Assembly: GCF_900489465.1 (NCBI RefSeq)
Contig: NZ_UEFQ01000028.1
Location: 124,001 to 188,000, forward strand
Direction of reading: 5' to 3'
Length of the DNA stretch: 64,000 nucleotides
From: Aequorivita sp. CIP111184
GTDB taxonomy: Bacteria > Bacteroidota > Bacteroidia > Flavobacteriales > Flavobacteriaceae
Position numbers and translations under genes: made by a program. Below, one piece after another: positions 8,086-16,440 of this stretch. The notes under the pieces were generated by a model. That model worked only from the letters and a program-made list of their open reading frames with translations. It made no database searches and had not been told where the DNA came from. Numbering within the stretch: the stretch's first letter is position 1; every line of letters starts with the position of its first letter.

Positions 8086-8391
8086 ATGCTTCAAACGATA
8101 GTACATTACACTTTGCATTTGCTGGTTCCCGGCCTCATTGCCTTTATTTTTTTCAGAAAAGAATGGAAAAAAGCGTGGCTCATTATGCTAGCAACCATGT
8201 TGGTAGATTTAGATCATCTTTTTGCTACTCCAATATTTGACCCTGGCCGTTGCAGTATAAATCTTCACCCTTTGCACACCTATTGGGCAATGGCAGTTTA
8301 TGTAGTGTTGTTATTTTTTAAAAAGACAAGAATAATTGCTGTAGGACTATTGTTCCATATGTTTACTGACTTTACAGATTGCCAATGGTAA
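8086..8391 (+). CDS. DUF6122 family small membrane protein
   Basis: A 101-residue integral membrane protein with three to four hydrophobic helices and the conserved features of this Bacteroidota family: an N-terminal HYTLHLLVPG, MLVDLDHLF, HPLHTYWAM and a C-terminal HMFTDFTDC. The repeated His/Asp positions within membrane segments resemble metal-dependent membrane hydrolase arrangements, but the function is unknown. It follows the DinB-like gene closely and is convergent with rlmH. Confidence 0.8.
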   Translation: MLQTIVHYTLHLLVPGLIAFIFFRKEWKKAWLIMLATMLVDLDHLFATPIFDPGRCSINLHPLHTYWAMAVYVVLLFFKKTRIIAVGLLFHMFTDFTDCQW

Positions 8392-8427
8392 ATAGCCAAT
8401 TTAAAATCTAAAAATCTAAGAATTCAA

Positions 8428-8901
8428 TTATCTATGATGATACGGTTCATTCCTGAGAATTGTAAAACCCCGATAAAGTTGTTCGATAAAAAAAAGCCGC
8501 ACCATTTGGTGCGAAAAAGTCATAGAAGAAAGTGAAACCTTTCCATTTGCGCGTGCATAAACTGCTTCACTAAATCCATAGGGGCCGCCAATTACGAAGA
8601 TGAGGTTTTTTAAACCACTGTTCATTTTTTTCTGAAGAAATTCCGCAAAGCCTTCCGAAGTAAACGTTTTTCCTTTTTCATCAAGCAGAATTAATTCATC
8701 AGTAGTGGTAGTGCGTTTCAATATTTCTTCGCCTTCTGCTTGCTTTTGAAGCATCTGGGAGAGATTTTTTGCATTCTTAATATCTGGAATTACTTCCATT
8801 TCAAAAGAAATATAAAAACCCAACCGCTTGCAGTAGTCATCCATCAAGATTTGCAGTTGGTTATTGTCTGTTTTGCCTATTGCGAGCAGTGTAATTTTCA
8901 T
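8428..8901 (-). CDS. rlmH: 23S rRNA (pseudouridine(1915)-N(3))-methyltransferase RlmH
   Basis: RlmH methylates pseudouridine 1915 in helix 69 of 23S rRNA, using SAM, on assembled 70S ribosomes. The 157-residue protein starting MKITLLAIGKT has the family's usual length and the SPOUT knot motifs: LILLDEKGK, FVIGGPYGFSE, the SLSSMTFSHQMVR segment and the C-terminal YRGFTILRNEPYHHR. The frame extends upstream to 9063, but that part overlaps the divergent nadC gene and is not family-like, so ATG at 8901 is chosen. Confidence 0.96.
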   Translation of the reverse strand: MKITLLAIGKTDNNQLQILMDDYCKRLGFYISFEMEVIPDIKNAKNLSQMLQKQAEGEEILKRTTTTDELILLDEKGKTFTSEGFAEFLQKKMNSGLKNLIFVIGGPYGFSEAVYARANGKVSLSSMTFSHQMVRLFFIEQLYRGFTILRNEPYHHR

Positions 8902-9007
8902 TGAAATATTTTCAGAATTCAAAAATACAAAGATAAAAGTTGCTACTTCCCACTTCCCCCTTCGTCCTTCAAACTTTTTAAAGTATTTTAGCTGAAATTT
9001 CCTTGCT

Positions 9008-9868
9008 ATGATTTCAGATAAACAATTTAACAAAGAAATAGATATTATTATTGCGAACGCCATAAGGGAAGATGTGGGCGATGGCGATCACAGTTCGTTG
9101 GCCTGTATTCCCGAGGATGCAAGAGGCTCCGCAAAACTTTTGGTAAAAGATGAAGGCATTATTGCTGGCGTAGAATTTGCCCGACAAGTTTTTGAATATG
9201 TAGATCCGGGTCTGGAACTGGATATAAAAATAAAAGATGGTAGCCCTGTAAAGTTTGGGGATGTGTGCTTTTATGTTTCGGGTCTTTCCCAATCAATCTT
9301 AAAATCTGAACGATTAGTGCTGAATGCAATGCAACGTATGAGTGCGATTGCAACCAAGACCAACCAATATGTAAAATTACTGGAAGGAACCCACACACAA
9401 ATCCTAGATACTCGCAAAACAACTCCGGGAATTCGTGCTTTGGAAAAATGGGCCGTAAAAATTGGAGGCGGGGAGAACCACCGTTTTGCACTGTATGATA
9501 TGGTGATGCTGAAGGACAACCACATAGATTTCTGTGGCGGAATAACAAAAGCGATTGAAAAAACAAAAAGCTATTTGGAAAATCATCAACTCGATCTTAA
9601 AATAATAGTGGAAGCCAGAAACCTTGTGGAAATAGAAGAAATACTAAAAACCGAAGGTGTTTACAGAATCTTAATAGATAACTTCAACTATGAAGATACA
9701 CGAAAGGCGGTAAAACTCATAAACGGAAAATGCCTCACAGAATCCAGCGGAGGTATTACTTTACAAACCGCTAGAAAATATGCTGAATGTGGTGTAGATT
9801 ACATTTCAAGTGGTGCGCTTACTCATTCCGTTCATAATATGGACCTAAGTTTAAAAGCCGTTAAATGA
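9008..9868 (+). CDS. nadC: nicotinate-nucleotide diphosphorylase (carboxylating)
   Basis: NadC converts quinolinate and PRPP to nicotinate mononucleotide, CO2 and PPi in de novo NAD synthesis. At 286 residues it is normal in length. Recognisable are EDVGDGDHSS, the RMSAIAT segment, LDTRKTTPG (quinolinate/PRPP-binding RKT), the HR in GGGENHRFALYD, MLKDNH and the C-terminal SSGALTHSV. It is divergent from rlmH and overlaps the next gene by four bases (ATGA at 9865-9868), suggesting translational coupling. Confidence 0.97.
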   Translation: MISDKQFNKEIDIIIANAIREDVGDGDHSSLACIPEDARGSAKLLVKDEGIIAGVEFARQVFEYVDPGLELDIKIKDGSPVKFGDVCFYVSGLSQSILKSERLVLNAMQRMSAIATKTNQYVKLLEGTHTQILDTRKTTPGIRALEKWAVKIGGGENHRFALYDMVMLKDNHIDFCGGITKAIEKTKSYLENHQLDLKIIVEARNLVEIEEILKTEGVYRILIDNFNYEDTRKAVKLINGKCLTESSGGITLQTARKYAECGVDYISSGALTHSVHNMDLSLKAVK

Positions 9869-10779
9869 ACGAAGAAGAGGAAAAAGAAATAGACATCCCT
9901 GTAATTCGGGATTTGATAAAGCTTAGCAAAAGAATAAAACTCCCCGGACTTGGTGAGTTTTCACTCTATAATTTAATTGATATTTATGGAACAGGCGTTT
10001 TAAAGGGAACATTTTCTTTTCGGGCCAGCTCCATAGCATATAGTTTTTTTCTTGCTCTGTTTCCTTTTTTATTGCTTCTTCTTAACCTTATACCATATAT
10101 TCCTATAGCAGGTTTTCAAACGCGATTTCTTATATTTTTTGAAGCTCTTTTACCTGCACAGACCACGCAATTTTTTTACCCAATTATAGCAGATATTGCG
10201 GTAAACCCTAGAGCGGGTTTGCTATCGATAGTATTCTTTCTATCCATCTTTTTGTCAACCAATGGCGTAAATGCCATTTTTAGTGCTTTTGAACATTCTT
10301 TTCACGTAAACATCAACCGCTCCTTTTTTAGACAGTATTTTGTGGCACTACTAGTTTCCATTTTCTTGGCATTGTTGTTGTTAACCACTGTGGGGGTCAT
10401 CCTCTATGGAGAATATATTATTCACGACCTTCAATCCAGAGCCTATATAGAAAATGATGTTTTCTGGATTCAGTTCTTTCAATTTCTTGTTTTTGTGATC
10501 ATGATTTATGTAGTGATAGCAACTCTTTATTATTTTGGCACTAAAGAAGGAAAGTCATCAAGCTTTTTTTCAATAGGCGCAGTTTCAACCACAATATTGT
10601 TTTTGTTAACTACTTACTTATTTGGTGTTTACATAAATAATTTTTCAAACTATAACGAGTTATATGGCTCCATTGGTGCACTATTGATTTTGATGTTATA
10701 TATTTGGATAAATGCAAACCTTTTGCTGTTAGGTTTTGAGCTTAACATCTCAATAAAGCGGCTAAAAGAAAAAATGTAA
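9865..10779 (+). CDS. YihY/virulence factor BrkB family membrane protein
   Basis: A 304-residue inner-membrane protein with about six hydrophobic helices and the family hallmarks: FRASSIAYSFFLALFPF near residue 55, LSTNGVNAIFSAFEHSFHV, and a C-terminal YGSIGALLILMLYIWIN. A cytosolic basic stretch precedes the first helix. The role of YihY proteins is not settled; older names (RNase BN, BrkB) are misleading. Overlap with nadC makes co-expression likely. Confidence 0.9.
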   Translation: MNEEEEKEIDIPVIRDLIKLSKRIKLPGLGEFSLYNLIDIYGTGVLKGTFSFRASSIAYSFFLALFPFLLLLLNLIPYIPIAGFQTRFLIFFEALLPAQTTQFFYPIIADIAVNPRAGLLSIVFFLSIFLSTNGVNAIFSAFEHSFHVNINRSFFRQYFVALLVSIFLALLLLTTVGVILYGEYIIHDLQSRAYIENDVFWIQFFQFLVFVIMIYVVIATLYYFGTKEGKSSSFFSIGAVSTTILFLLTTYLFGVYINNFSNYNELYGSIGALLILMLYIWINANLLLLGFELNISIKRLKEKM

Positions 10780-10801
10780 CAATAAACCTAATTTTTAAAC
10801 T

Positions 10802-11230
10802 ATGAAGAAAATACTTTTAACTATCTCCCTTGTTGCTCTTACGGTTATGACGGCCGTGGCGCAAGATGTAACCGGAAAATGGAAAACCGTTGACGATGAA
10901 ACAGGTAAAGAAAAATCTATTGTTGAAATCTACAAACAAAACGGAAAAGTTTACGGAAAAGTAGTAGACATTCTTGATCCAAAAAAGCGTGATTTAACTT
11001 GCGTAGAATGTTCAGGCAGCGATAAAGACAAGCCAATAATGGGCCTTGTAATTATAAAGGGACTTGAAAAAGATGGAGATGAATATAACGATGGAACTAT
11101 TACTGATCCTAACAACGGAAAAGTATACAAATGTTACATTGAATTAGATGGCGCTAACACATTGAATGTACGTGGTTATATTGGTTTCTCTCTATTGGGA
11201 AGAACACAAACCTGGACACGAGTTAACTAA
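10802..11230 (+). CDS. DUF2147 domain-containing exported protein
   Basis: The protein has a signal peptide (MKKILLTISLVALTVMTAVAQ) followed by the DUF2147 fold: DVTGKWKTVDDETG, IVEIYKQNGKVYGKV, a Cys pair (LTCVEC), GDEYNDGTITDPNNGKVYKC and VRGYIG. DUF2147 proteins are small periplasmic beta-rich proteins of unknown role, common in Bacteroidota. It lies 22 bases after the YihY-family gene and is followed by a good terminator. Confidence 0.92.
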   Translation: MKKILLTISLVALTVMTAVAQDVTGKWKTVDDETGKEKSIVEIYKQNGKVYGKVVDILDPKKRDLTCVECSGSDKDKPIMGLVIIKGLEKDGDEYNDGTITDPNNGKVYKCYIELDGANTLNVRGYIGFSLLGRTQTWTRVN

Positions 11231-11253
11231 AAAATATTAAAAGTACTATCTTT

Positions 11254-11280
11254 AGGCCACCACTTTTGGTGGCTTTTTTT
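11254..11280 (+). terminator. rho-independent terminator after the DUF2147 gene
   Basis: GCCACC (11256-11261) pairs with GGTGGC (11268-11273) around a short loop and is followed by eight T residues. It closes the nadC/YihY/DUF2147 unit and lies 36 bases before priA. Confidence 0.85.
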
Positions 11281-11315
11281 ATTCACAAAACAGCTAACCC
11301 TATAATTTTTTCAGA

Positions 11316-13766
11316 GTGTATTTTATAGACGCCATTCTTCCTATTCCACTAAAGCAAGCTTTCACATATAGTGTGAATAAAGACGAGGCGGCTTTTTTAA
11401 AACAAGGTATGCGTGTGGCAATTCCTTTTGGAAAATCTAAGGTTTATACGGGAATTGTGTATCAAGTGCATGATCAGGCTCCGGTAGGTTATGAAACAAA
11501 ATCTATTGATCATATTTTAGATGAAGAACCCATAATTACGGCTATCCAAATTAAACATTGGGAATGGTTGGCAAATTATTATATGTGTTCTTTAGGTGAA
11601 GTAATAAAAGCGGCCCTGCCAAGTGCTTTTCTGTTGGAAAGTGAAACCATCATCAAACTTTCTTCCCAAAATTTTCAGGACGAAGCATCCTTAACTGATG
11701 ATGAATTTGTCTTGTATGAAGCGCTGCAGCATCAATCATCAATTCACATTAACGATGCCCGCTCTATTTTGGATAGAAAGAATATCGTTTCCGTAATTCA
11801 AAAATTGCTTGATAAAAACATCATTGAAGTAGAGGAAACGGTTTACGAACAATATACTCCAAAACTAAAACGCTATATAAAATTAGCTTCTGAATATACT
11901 TCGGAAGAAAGTCTGCGGGAATTACTAGATTCATTAAACCGTGCACACAAACAGCGCGAAGTACTGATGCATCTTTTTATGCTGAATACACAGACAAAAA
12001 AGCCTATCAGTTCCACAACACTACAAAAGAAAAGTGAGGCATCTGCAGCTACCTTAAAAGCGCTTATAGACAAAGGCATTTTGGAAGAATATTTTATTCA
12101 GCAAGACCGTGTTGCGTTTTTGGGAGAGGCTTCGTCAGAAATTAAAACGTTGAACGAAGCACAAAGTGTTGCATACCAAGAAATAAAAACATCCTTTAAA
12201 ACAAATGATACTGTTTTACTTCATGGCGTCACTTCCAGCGGAAAGACAGAAATTTACGTTCGGCTTATTGAGGAAGCGATTTCAAAAGGCAAGCAGGTTT
12301 TGTACATGCTCCCGGAGATTGCTTTAACTACCCAGTTAATTAGTCGGCTTCAGAAATATTTTGGTGAAAAGATTTCTGTGTATCACTCAAAGTTTTCGGT
12401 AAACGAACGTGTTGAGGTTTGGAATAATGTACTTACAGAAAAACCGAAAGCACAAATAGTTATTGGCGCCCGTTCGTCTTTATTTCTTCCCTTTAAAAAT
12501 TTAGGACTTATAATTGTTGACGAAGAACACGAACCCAGTTTTAAACAATACAGTCCCGCGCCCCGATACAACGCTCGCGACAGCGCCATTGTATTGGCAA
12601 ATTTTCAAAATACGAAACTGTTGATGGGTTCCGCAACACCATCTTTGGAAAGTTACCACAACGCAAAGACTGGTAAATTTGGATTGGTTACTTTGAAAAA
12701 ACGTTTCGGAAATGTGCTGATGCCAGAAATTGAATTGGTAGATGTAAAAGAGAAAAATCGCAAAAAACAAATGACGGGCCATTTCAGTGATCGGTTACTG
12801 GAGGAAATGCACGAGGTTTTAAAAAATGGCGAACAAATTATACTTTTTCAGAACAGAAGAGGTTTTTCGCCCGTTGTTGAATGTACTACCTGCGGGGTTT
12901 CACCCCAGTGTCCAAACTGTGATGTGAGTTTGACTTTCCATCAACACAGAAACCAGTTGCGTTGTCATTATTGCGGTTATAATATGGCGATGATGCAAAG
13001 CTGTATTGCCTGCGGAAGTGAAACCTTGGACACAAAGGGTTTTGGTACCGAGCAAATTGAGACTGAGTTAAAAACCTTGTTTCCAAACCACAAAGTTGCG
13101 CGGATGGACCAAGACACAACTAAGGGAAAAAATTCATATTCAAAATTAATTGAAGCCTTGGAAAACGAAGAAATTGATATTTTGGTGGGAACACAAATGC
13201 TTGCCAAAGGATTGGATTTTAGAAATATAAGTTTAGTAGGCGTGATGAACGCGGATAATCTTTTGAATTTTCCAGATTTTCGGGCACACGAGCGCAGTTT
13301 CCAATTATTGCAACAAGTTTCGGGTAGGGCAGGGCGCACCCAAAAACGCGGGAAGGTATTGATACAGACTTACAATCCGTATCATCAAATTTTGAAGCAA
13401 GTTAGCGTGAATGATTATGAGGGAATGTATAAAGAGCAGCTTGAAGAGCGTTACAATTATAAATATCCACCTTTTTTCAGAACAATAAAAATTGTTTTTA
13501 AGGATAAAAACTTGGCGCGTGTGCAGAAAGCTTCAGCGTGGTTTGGTCAAGCCTTGGAAATGCAGTTCAAAGAAAACGTTTTGGGCCCTGAGCCACCGCC
13601 AGTTGGAAGGATTAAAAATAAATACATCATCAATCTGCTTGTCAAAATTCCTAAAAATCAATCGTTGGATAAGACAAAAAAGTACATAGAAAATGTGCAG
13701 CGCAGTTTTAACTCCTTAAAGGACTTTTCAAGCGTTCGGGTGAATATTGATGTAGATAATTATTAA
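11316..13766 (+). CDS. priA: primosomal protein N' (replication restart helicase PriA)
   Basis: PriA is a 3'-5' superfamily 2 DNA helicase that recognises abandoned forks and reloads the replisome. The 816 residues contain the N-terminal 3'BD (FIDAILPIPLKQAFTY), Walker A GVTSSGKTE near residue 305, the DEEH box at 402-405, paired zinc-binding cysteines between about 525 and 570, and the helicase C domain ending in QVSGRAGR. The start is GTG at 11316, chosen because the conserved N-terminus begins there. The TAA stop overlaps the stop of the convergent LytTR gene. Confidence 0.97.
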   Translation: MYFIDAILPIPLKQAFTYSVNKDEAAFLKQGMRVAIPFGKSKVYTGIVYQVHDQAPVGYETKSIDHILDEEPIITAIQIKHWEWLANYYMCSLGEVIKAALPSAFLLESETIIKLSSQNFQDEASLTDDEFVLYEALQHQSSIHINDARSILDRKNIVSVIQKLLDKNIIEVEETVYEQYTPKLKRYIKLASEYTSEESLRELLDSLNRAHKQREVLMHLFMLNTQTKKPISSTTLQKKSEASAATLKALIDKGILEEYFIQQDRVAFLGEASSEIKTLNEAQSVAYQEIKTSFKTNDTVLLHGVTSSGKTEIYVRLIEEAISKGKQVLYMLPEIALTTQLISRLQKYFGEKISVYHSKFSVNERVEVWNNVLTEKPKAQIVIGARSSLFLPFKNLGLIIVDEEHEPSFKQYSPAPRYNARDSAIVLANFQNTKLLMGSATPSLESYHNAKTGKFGLVTLKKRFGNVLMPEIELVDVKEKNRKKQMTGHFSDRLLEEMHEVLKNGEQIILFQNRRGFSPVVECTTCGVSPQCPNCDVSLTFHQHRNQLRCHYCGYNMAMMQSCIACGSETLDTKGFGTEQIETELKTLFPNHKVARMDQDTTKGKNSYSKLIEALENEEIDILVGTQMLAKGLDFRNISLVGVMNADNLLNFPDFRAHERSFQLLQQVSGRAGRTQKRGKVLIQTYNPYHQILKQVSVNDYEGMYKEQLEERYNYKYPPFFRTIKIVFKDKNLARVQKASAWFGQALEMQFKENVLGPEPPPVGRIKNKYIINLLVKIPKNQSLDKTKKYIENVQRSFNSLKDFSSVRVNIDVDNY

Positions 13767-14476
13767 GCGTTCTGAGTAGCCGCCAATGCTTCAACAAGAT
13801 CAGCTTTTCTGTTTCGACTTAAAGGAAGTTTATCTTTATCTAATTCAATAGTTTTGCTATTGTAGCGTTGTACTTTGTCTAAATTCACAATGTAAGATTT
13901 GTGAATTCTTAAAAAACGTTCATTTGGTAGCAAAGATTGAAATGCTTTCATTGTTGAAAGCACTACAAGAGAGTCGTGTTCGGTAACCAATTTAACATAA
14001 TCGCCCAAAGCTTCAATATAACGAAGTTCATTCAAGAAAACTTTTCGTTTTTTAAGGTTACTTTTAACAAAGATAAAATCTTCATCATCAAAGCCTTCTT
14101 CATTCTTCAGCTTATAATTGCTAATTGCTTTGTGAACGGCATTCAAGAAACGATCTTTTGCAATAGGCTTACGAAGGTAATCTACCGCATCATAATCGAA
14201 GGCTTTGAATGCGTATTTGGTTTTTCCGGTAACAAAAATAACTTGAGGTTTTCTTTGAATATCATCTAATAGATCAAATCCTGAAAGGATAGGCATTTCG
14301 ATATCTAGAAAAATCAGGTCAATTTCTGTGGTAGCGAGACCCATTTTGGCCTCAATAGCATTTTTATACTCCCCAACAAGTTCAAGAGATGGGTGCATTT
14401 GGATGAGCTTTACAATTGAAAGCCGTTGCAGTGTAGAATCATCTACAATTGCACATTTTAGTATGGTTTTTTCCAC
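13763..14476 (-). CDS. LytTR-family two-component response regulator
   Basis: A receiver domain (acidic pair in AIVDD, phosphoacceptor Asp in LIFLDIEMP, Lys in YLRKPI) is followed by a LytTR DNA-binding domain (RYIEALGDYVKLV, FLRIHKSYIVNLDKV, LPLSRNRKADL). It thus regulates transcription after phosphorylation by a partner histidine kinase, which is not seen nearby. No ATG fits: candidates are GTG at 14476 (giving MEKTILKCAIVDD) or TTG at 14500; GTG is preferred because it opens close to the receiver domain. Its stop shares bases with the priA stop. Confidence 0.93.
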   Translation of the reverse strand: MEKTILKCAIVDDSTLQRLSIVKLIQMHPSLELVGEYKNAIEAKMGLATTEIDLIFLDIEMPILSGFDLLDDIQRKPQVIFVTGKTKYAFKAFDYDAVDYLRKPIAKDRFLNAVHKAISNYKLKNEEGFDDEDFIFVKSNLKKRKVFLNELRYIEALGDYVKLVTEHDSLVVLSTMKAFQSLLPNERFLRIHKSYIVNLDKVQRYNSKTIELDKDKLPLSRNRKADLVEALAATQNA

Positions 14477-14603
14477 AATAGTAGGTTTTGCGCAAGGCAA
14501 TAATATGCAAATAATCGATGAAATGCAACTTTTTTTGGTTTTAATCGAAATAAATACACACTTCGTCTAAAAACTTTAAATTTTAAGTATAGTAGCGATT
14601 GGG

Positions 14604-14634
14604 TTTGATAATACAAAATAAAGTATTATTTTTG
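14604..14634 (+). promoter_or_regulatory. promoter of the rpsF-rpsR-rplI operon
   Basis: TTTG at 14604-14607, 19 bases, then TATTTTTG at 14627-14634 match the Bacteroidetes -33/-7 consensus. The leader then carries a small hairpin, TTGGC (14642-14646) with GCCAA (14652-14656), before the ATG at 14688. Confidence 0.85.
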
Positions 14635-14687
14635 CACCCTCTTGGCAGAAAGCCAAAAGTTTAATCATTAATTTTAATAGATTTTTT

Positions 14688-15026
14688 ATGAATCATTACG
14701 AAACTGTTTTCATCTTAAATCCCGTTTTATCTGAAGATCAGATAAAGGAAACAGTAAAGAAATACGAAGATCTTCTTGTTTCTAAAGGTGCTAAGATGAT
14801 ATCCAAAGAGAATTGGGGCTTGAAAAAACTTGCTTACCCAATTCAAAACAAAAAAAGTGGCTTTTATCACTTGTTTGAATATACTGTTGAAGGTGAAGCA
14901 ACACACGAACTTGAAACTGAATTTAAAAGGGATGAACGTTTTATGCGTTACCTTACAGTGAGCCTTGACAAGCATGCAATTGCTTGGGCAGAAAAAAGAA
15001 GAAACCGCGATAAAAAATCAGCATAA
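14688..15026 (+). CDS. rpsF: 30S ribosomal protein S6
   Basis: S6 binds the central domain of 16S rRNA as a heterodimer with S18. The 112 residues begin MNHYETVFILNPVLSEDQI and include WGLKKLAYPIQNKKSGFY and RFMRYLTVSLDKHA, all typical of S6. First gene of the rpsF-rpsR-rplI operon, 3 bases before rpsR. Confidence 0.98.
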   Translation: MNHYETVFILNPVLSEDQIKETVKKYEDLLVSKGAKMISKENWGLKKLAYPIQNKKSGFYHLFEYTVEGEATHELETEFKRDERFMRYLTVSLDKHAIAWAEKRRNRDKKSA

Positions 15027-15029
15027 GTT

Positions 15030-15326
15030 ATGGCAACGTTACAACAACAAGCAAAAGGAAAAAAGGACGGAGAGATCAGATATCTTACTCCGCTTAATAT
15101 AGAAACCAACAAAACTAAAAAATACTGTCGCTTCAAAAGATCCGGTATTAAGTATGTTGACTACAAAGACGCAGATTTCTTATTGAAATTTGTGAACGAA
15201 CAAGGTAAAATTCTTCCAAGAAGACTTACTGGAACTTCTTTGAAGTACCAAAGAAAAGTGGCCGTTGCCGTTAAAAGAGCGCGCCATTTGGCACTTATGC
15301 CTTACGTAGCCGATTTATTAAAATAA
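15030..15326 (+). CDS. rpsR: 30S ribosomal protein S18
   Basis: S18 partners S6 in the 30S platform. The 98-residue protein is longer than the usual 75 because of a basic N-terminal extension; the core ([48 protein letters not shown]) is standard. It sits between rpsF and rplI with very short spacers. Confidence 0.98.
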   Translation: MATLQQQAKGKKDGEIRYLTPLNIETNKTKKYCRFKRSGIKYVDYKDADFLLKFVNEQGKILPRRLTGTSLKYQRKVAVAVKRARHLALMPYVADLLK

Positions 15327-15341
15327 AAACCAGAGAATATT

Positions 15342-15872
15342 ATGGAACTTATATTAAAGAAAGACGTAGAAAATCTGGGATTTGCAGATGATCTTGTAAG
15401 CGTAAAAAACGGTTACGGAAGAAACTTTTTGATTCCTCATGGGCATGCAGTACTTGCGACGCCTTCGGCTAAAAAAGTATTGGCTGAAACATTGAAGCAA
15501 CGTGCTTTCAAAGAAAAGAAAGTGGTTGATGAAGCTAAAACACAAGCTGAAAAATTGAACGGACTTGACATTAAAATCATAGCCAAAACTGGTGAAGGTG
15601 ATAAATTATTTGGTTCGGTAACTAATGGAGATCTTTCTGAAGCCCTTGCAAAAGAAGGCGTTTCTATCGAGAAAAAGTATATCACAATTGCAGGTGGTGC
15701 TATTAAGAGAACCGGCCCTTATGATGCTACTATTCGTTTCCACAGAGACGTGGTAAGCAACTTCACTTTTGAAGTGGTTGCTGAAGCTAAACCTGAAGTA
15801 AAGACTAAAGCTAAACCAGAAGTAAAAGCTAAAGTTGAAGCAGAAGCAGAAGATAACTCAGAAGCTAAATAA
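15342..15872 (+). CDS. rplI: 50S ribosomal protein L9
   Basis: L9 binds 23S rRNA near the L1 stalk base and spans outward from the ribosome. The N-terminal domain (MELILKKDVENLGFADDLVSVKNGYGRNFL) is canonical, followed by the connecting helix and the C-terminal domain (KIIAKTGEGDKLFGSVTN). At 176 residues it is longer than the ~148 of E. coli because of a Lys/Glu-rich tail with repeated KPEVK units from about residue 150. Last gene of the operon, followed by a strong terminator. Confidence 0.98.
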   Translation: MELILKKDVENLGFADDLVSVKNGYGRNFLIPHGHAVLATPSAKKVLAETLKQRAFKEKKVVDEAKTQAEKLNGLDIKIIAKTGEGDKLFGSVTNGDLSEALAKEGVSIEKKYITIAGGAIKRTGPYDATIRFHRDVVSNFTFEVVAEAKPEVKTKAKPEVKAKVEAEAEDNSEAK

Positions 15873-15891
15873 ATAAAATAATTATTTGTTA

Positions 15892-15928
15892 TAAAACCTT
15901 TCCCATCTTGGGGAAGGTTTTATTATTT
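15892..15928 (+). terminator. rho-independent terminator after rplI
   Basis: TAAAACCTTTCCC (15892-15904) pairs with GGGGAAGGTTTTA (15910-15922) around a 5-base loop, followed by a T-rich run. The hairpin makes the upstream extension of the next reading frame (from 15908) unlikely to be coding. Confidence 0.88.
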
Positions 15929-15937
15929 TATAGAATT

Positions 15938-16411
15938 ATGAAGTACACTAGATTAACAAAAGAACAATTTGAGGAACTGAGCCAAGAATTTATAAATTTT
16001 CTAGCTACACAGTCAATTACAGCAGATGAATGGAAAAAACTAAAGACTGAAAAACCTGAAGTTGCCGAGCAGGAGCTGGACGTTTTTAGTGATTTAATTT
16101 GGGAAGGGGTTCTAAAAAAAGTGAAATATTTAGAACACATTTCACCTAAGCAATTGATGCTTTTTCACATTACGGAAGCTTTTATGGAACTTATTGCCAT
16201 AAAAGTTGAGGATGATAATATAGATATCACCACAGATTACGGCTACAAATGGCTTCAGCAAAACATGCACGACGACACCGTAACTCTTTTCACTTCTACA
16301 AAAGCTATAAAAGACGATCGCAACAAAGACATTTTTGTATTGATTCAACAAGGTTCTGTTATTACAAAGGGAGAGCTTTATAATTATTTTAGCGAATTGT
16401 TAAGTGAATAG
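15938..16411 (+). CDS. DUF6495 family protein
   Basis: A 157-residue cytosolic protein starting MKYTRLTKEQFEELSQEFINFL, a Bacteroidota family of unknown function. Conserved elements are FLATQSITADEW, DVFSDLIWEGVL and a C-terminal KGELYNYF. The frame opens at 15908 inside the rplI terminator, so ATG 15938 is the start. It is monocistronic and convergent with the ABC permease gene. Confidence 0.85.
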   Translation: MKYTRLTKEQFEELSQEFINFLATQSITADEWKKLKTEKPEVAEQELDVFSDLIWEGVLKKVKYLEHISPKQLMLFHITEAFMELIAIKVEDDNIDITTDYGYKWLQQNMHDDTVTLFTSTKAIKDDRNKDIFVLIQQGSVITKGELYNYFSELLSE

Positions 16412-16416
16412 CGTAA

Positions 16417-16440
16417 AAATAGATTTTTAATAATCTATTT
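16417..16440. terminator. short AT-rich hairpin between convergent genes
   Basis: AAATAGATT (16417-16425) pairs with AATCTATTT (16432-16440) around a 6-base loop. It could stop transcription from either side; the right arm overlaps the stop codon of the permease gene. AT-rich, so modest stability. Confidence 0.45.

Noticed and set aside
14641-14659. Leader hairpin before rpsF as an S6:S18-binding RNA motif
   Set aside because: The stem is only five pairs and the characteristic CCG bulge of the known motif was not evident, so it is mentioned only with the promoter.
15908-15937. Longer start (MGKVLLFYRI) for the DUF6495 gene
   Set aside because: These codons lie in the rplI terminator hairpin and are not family-like.
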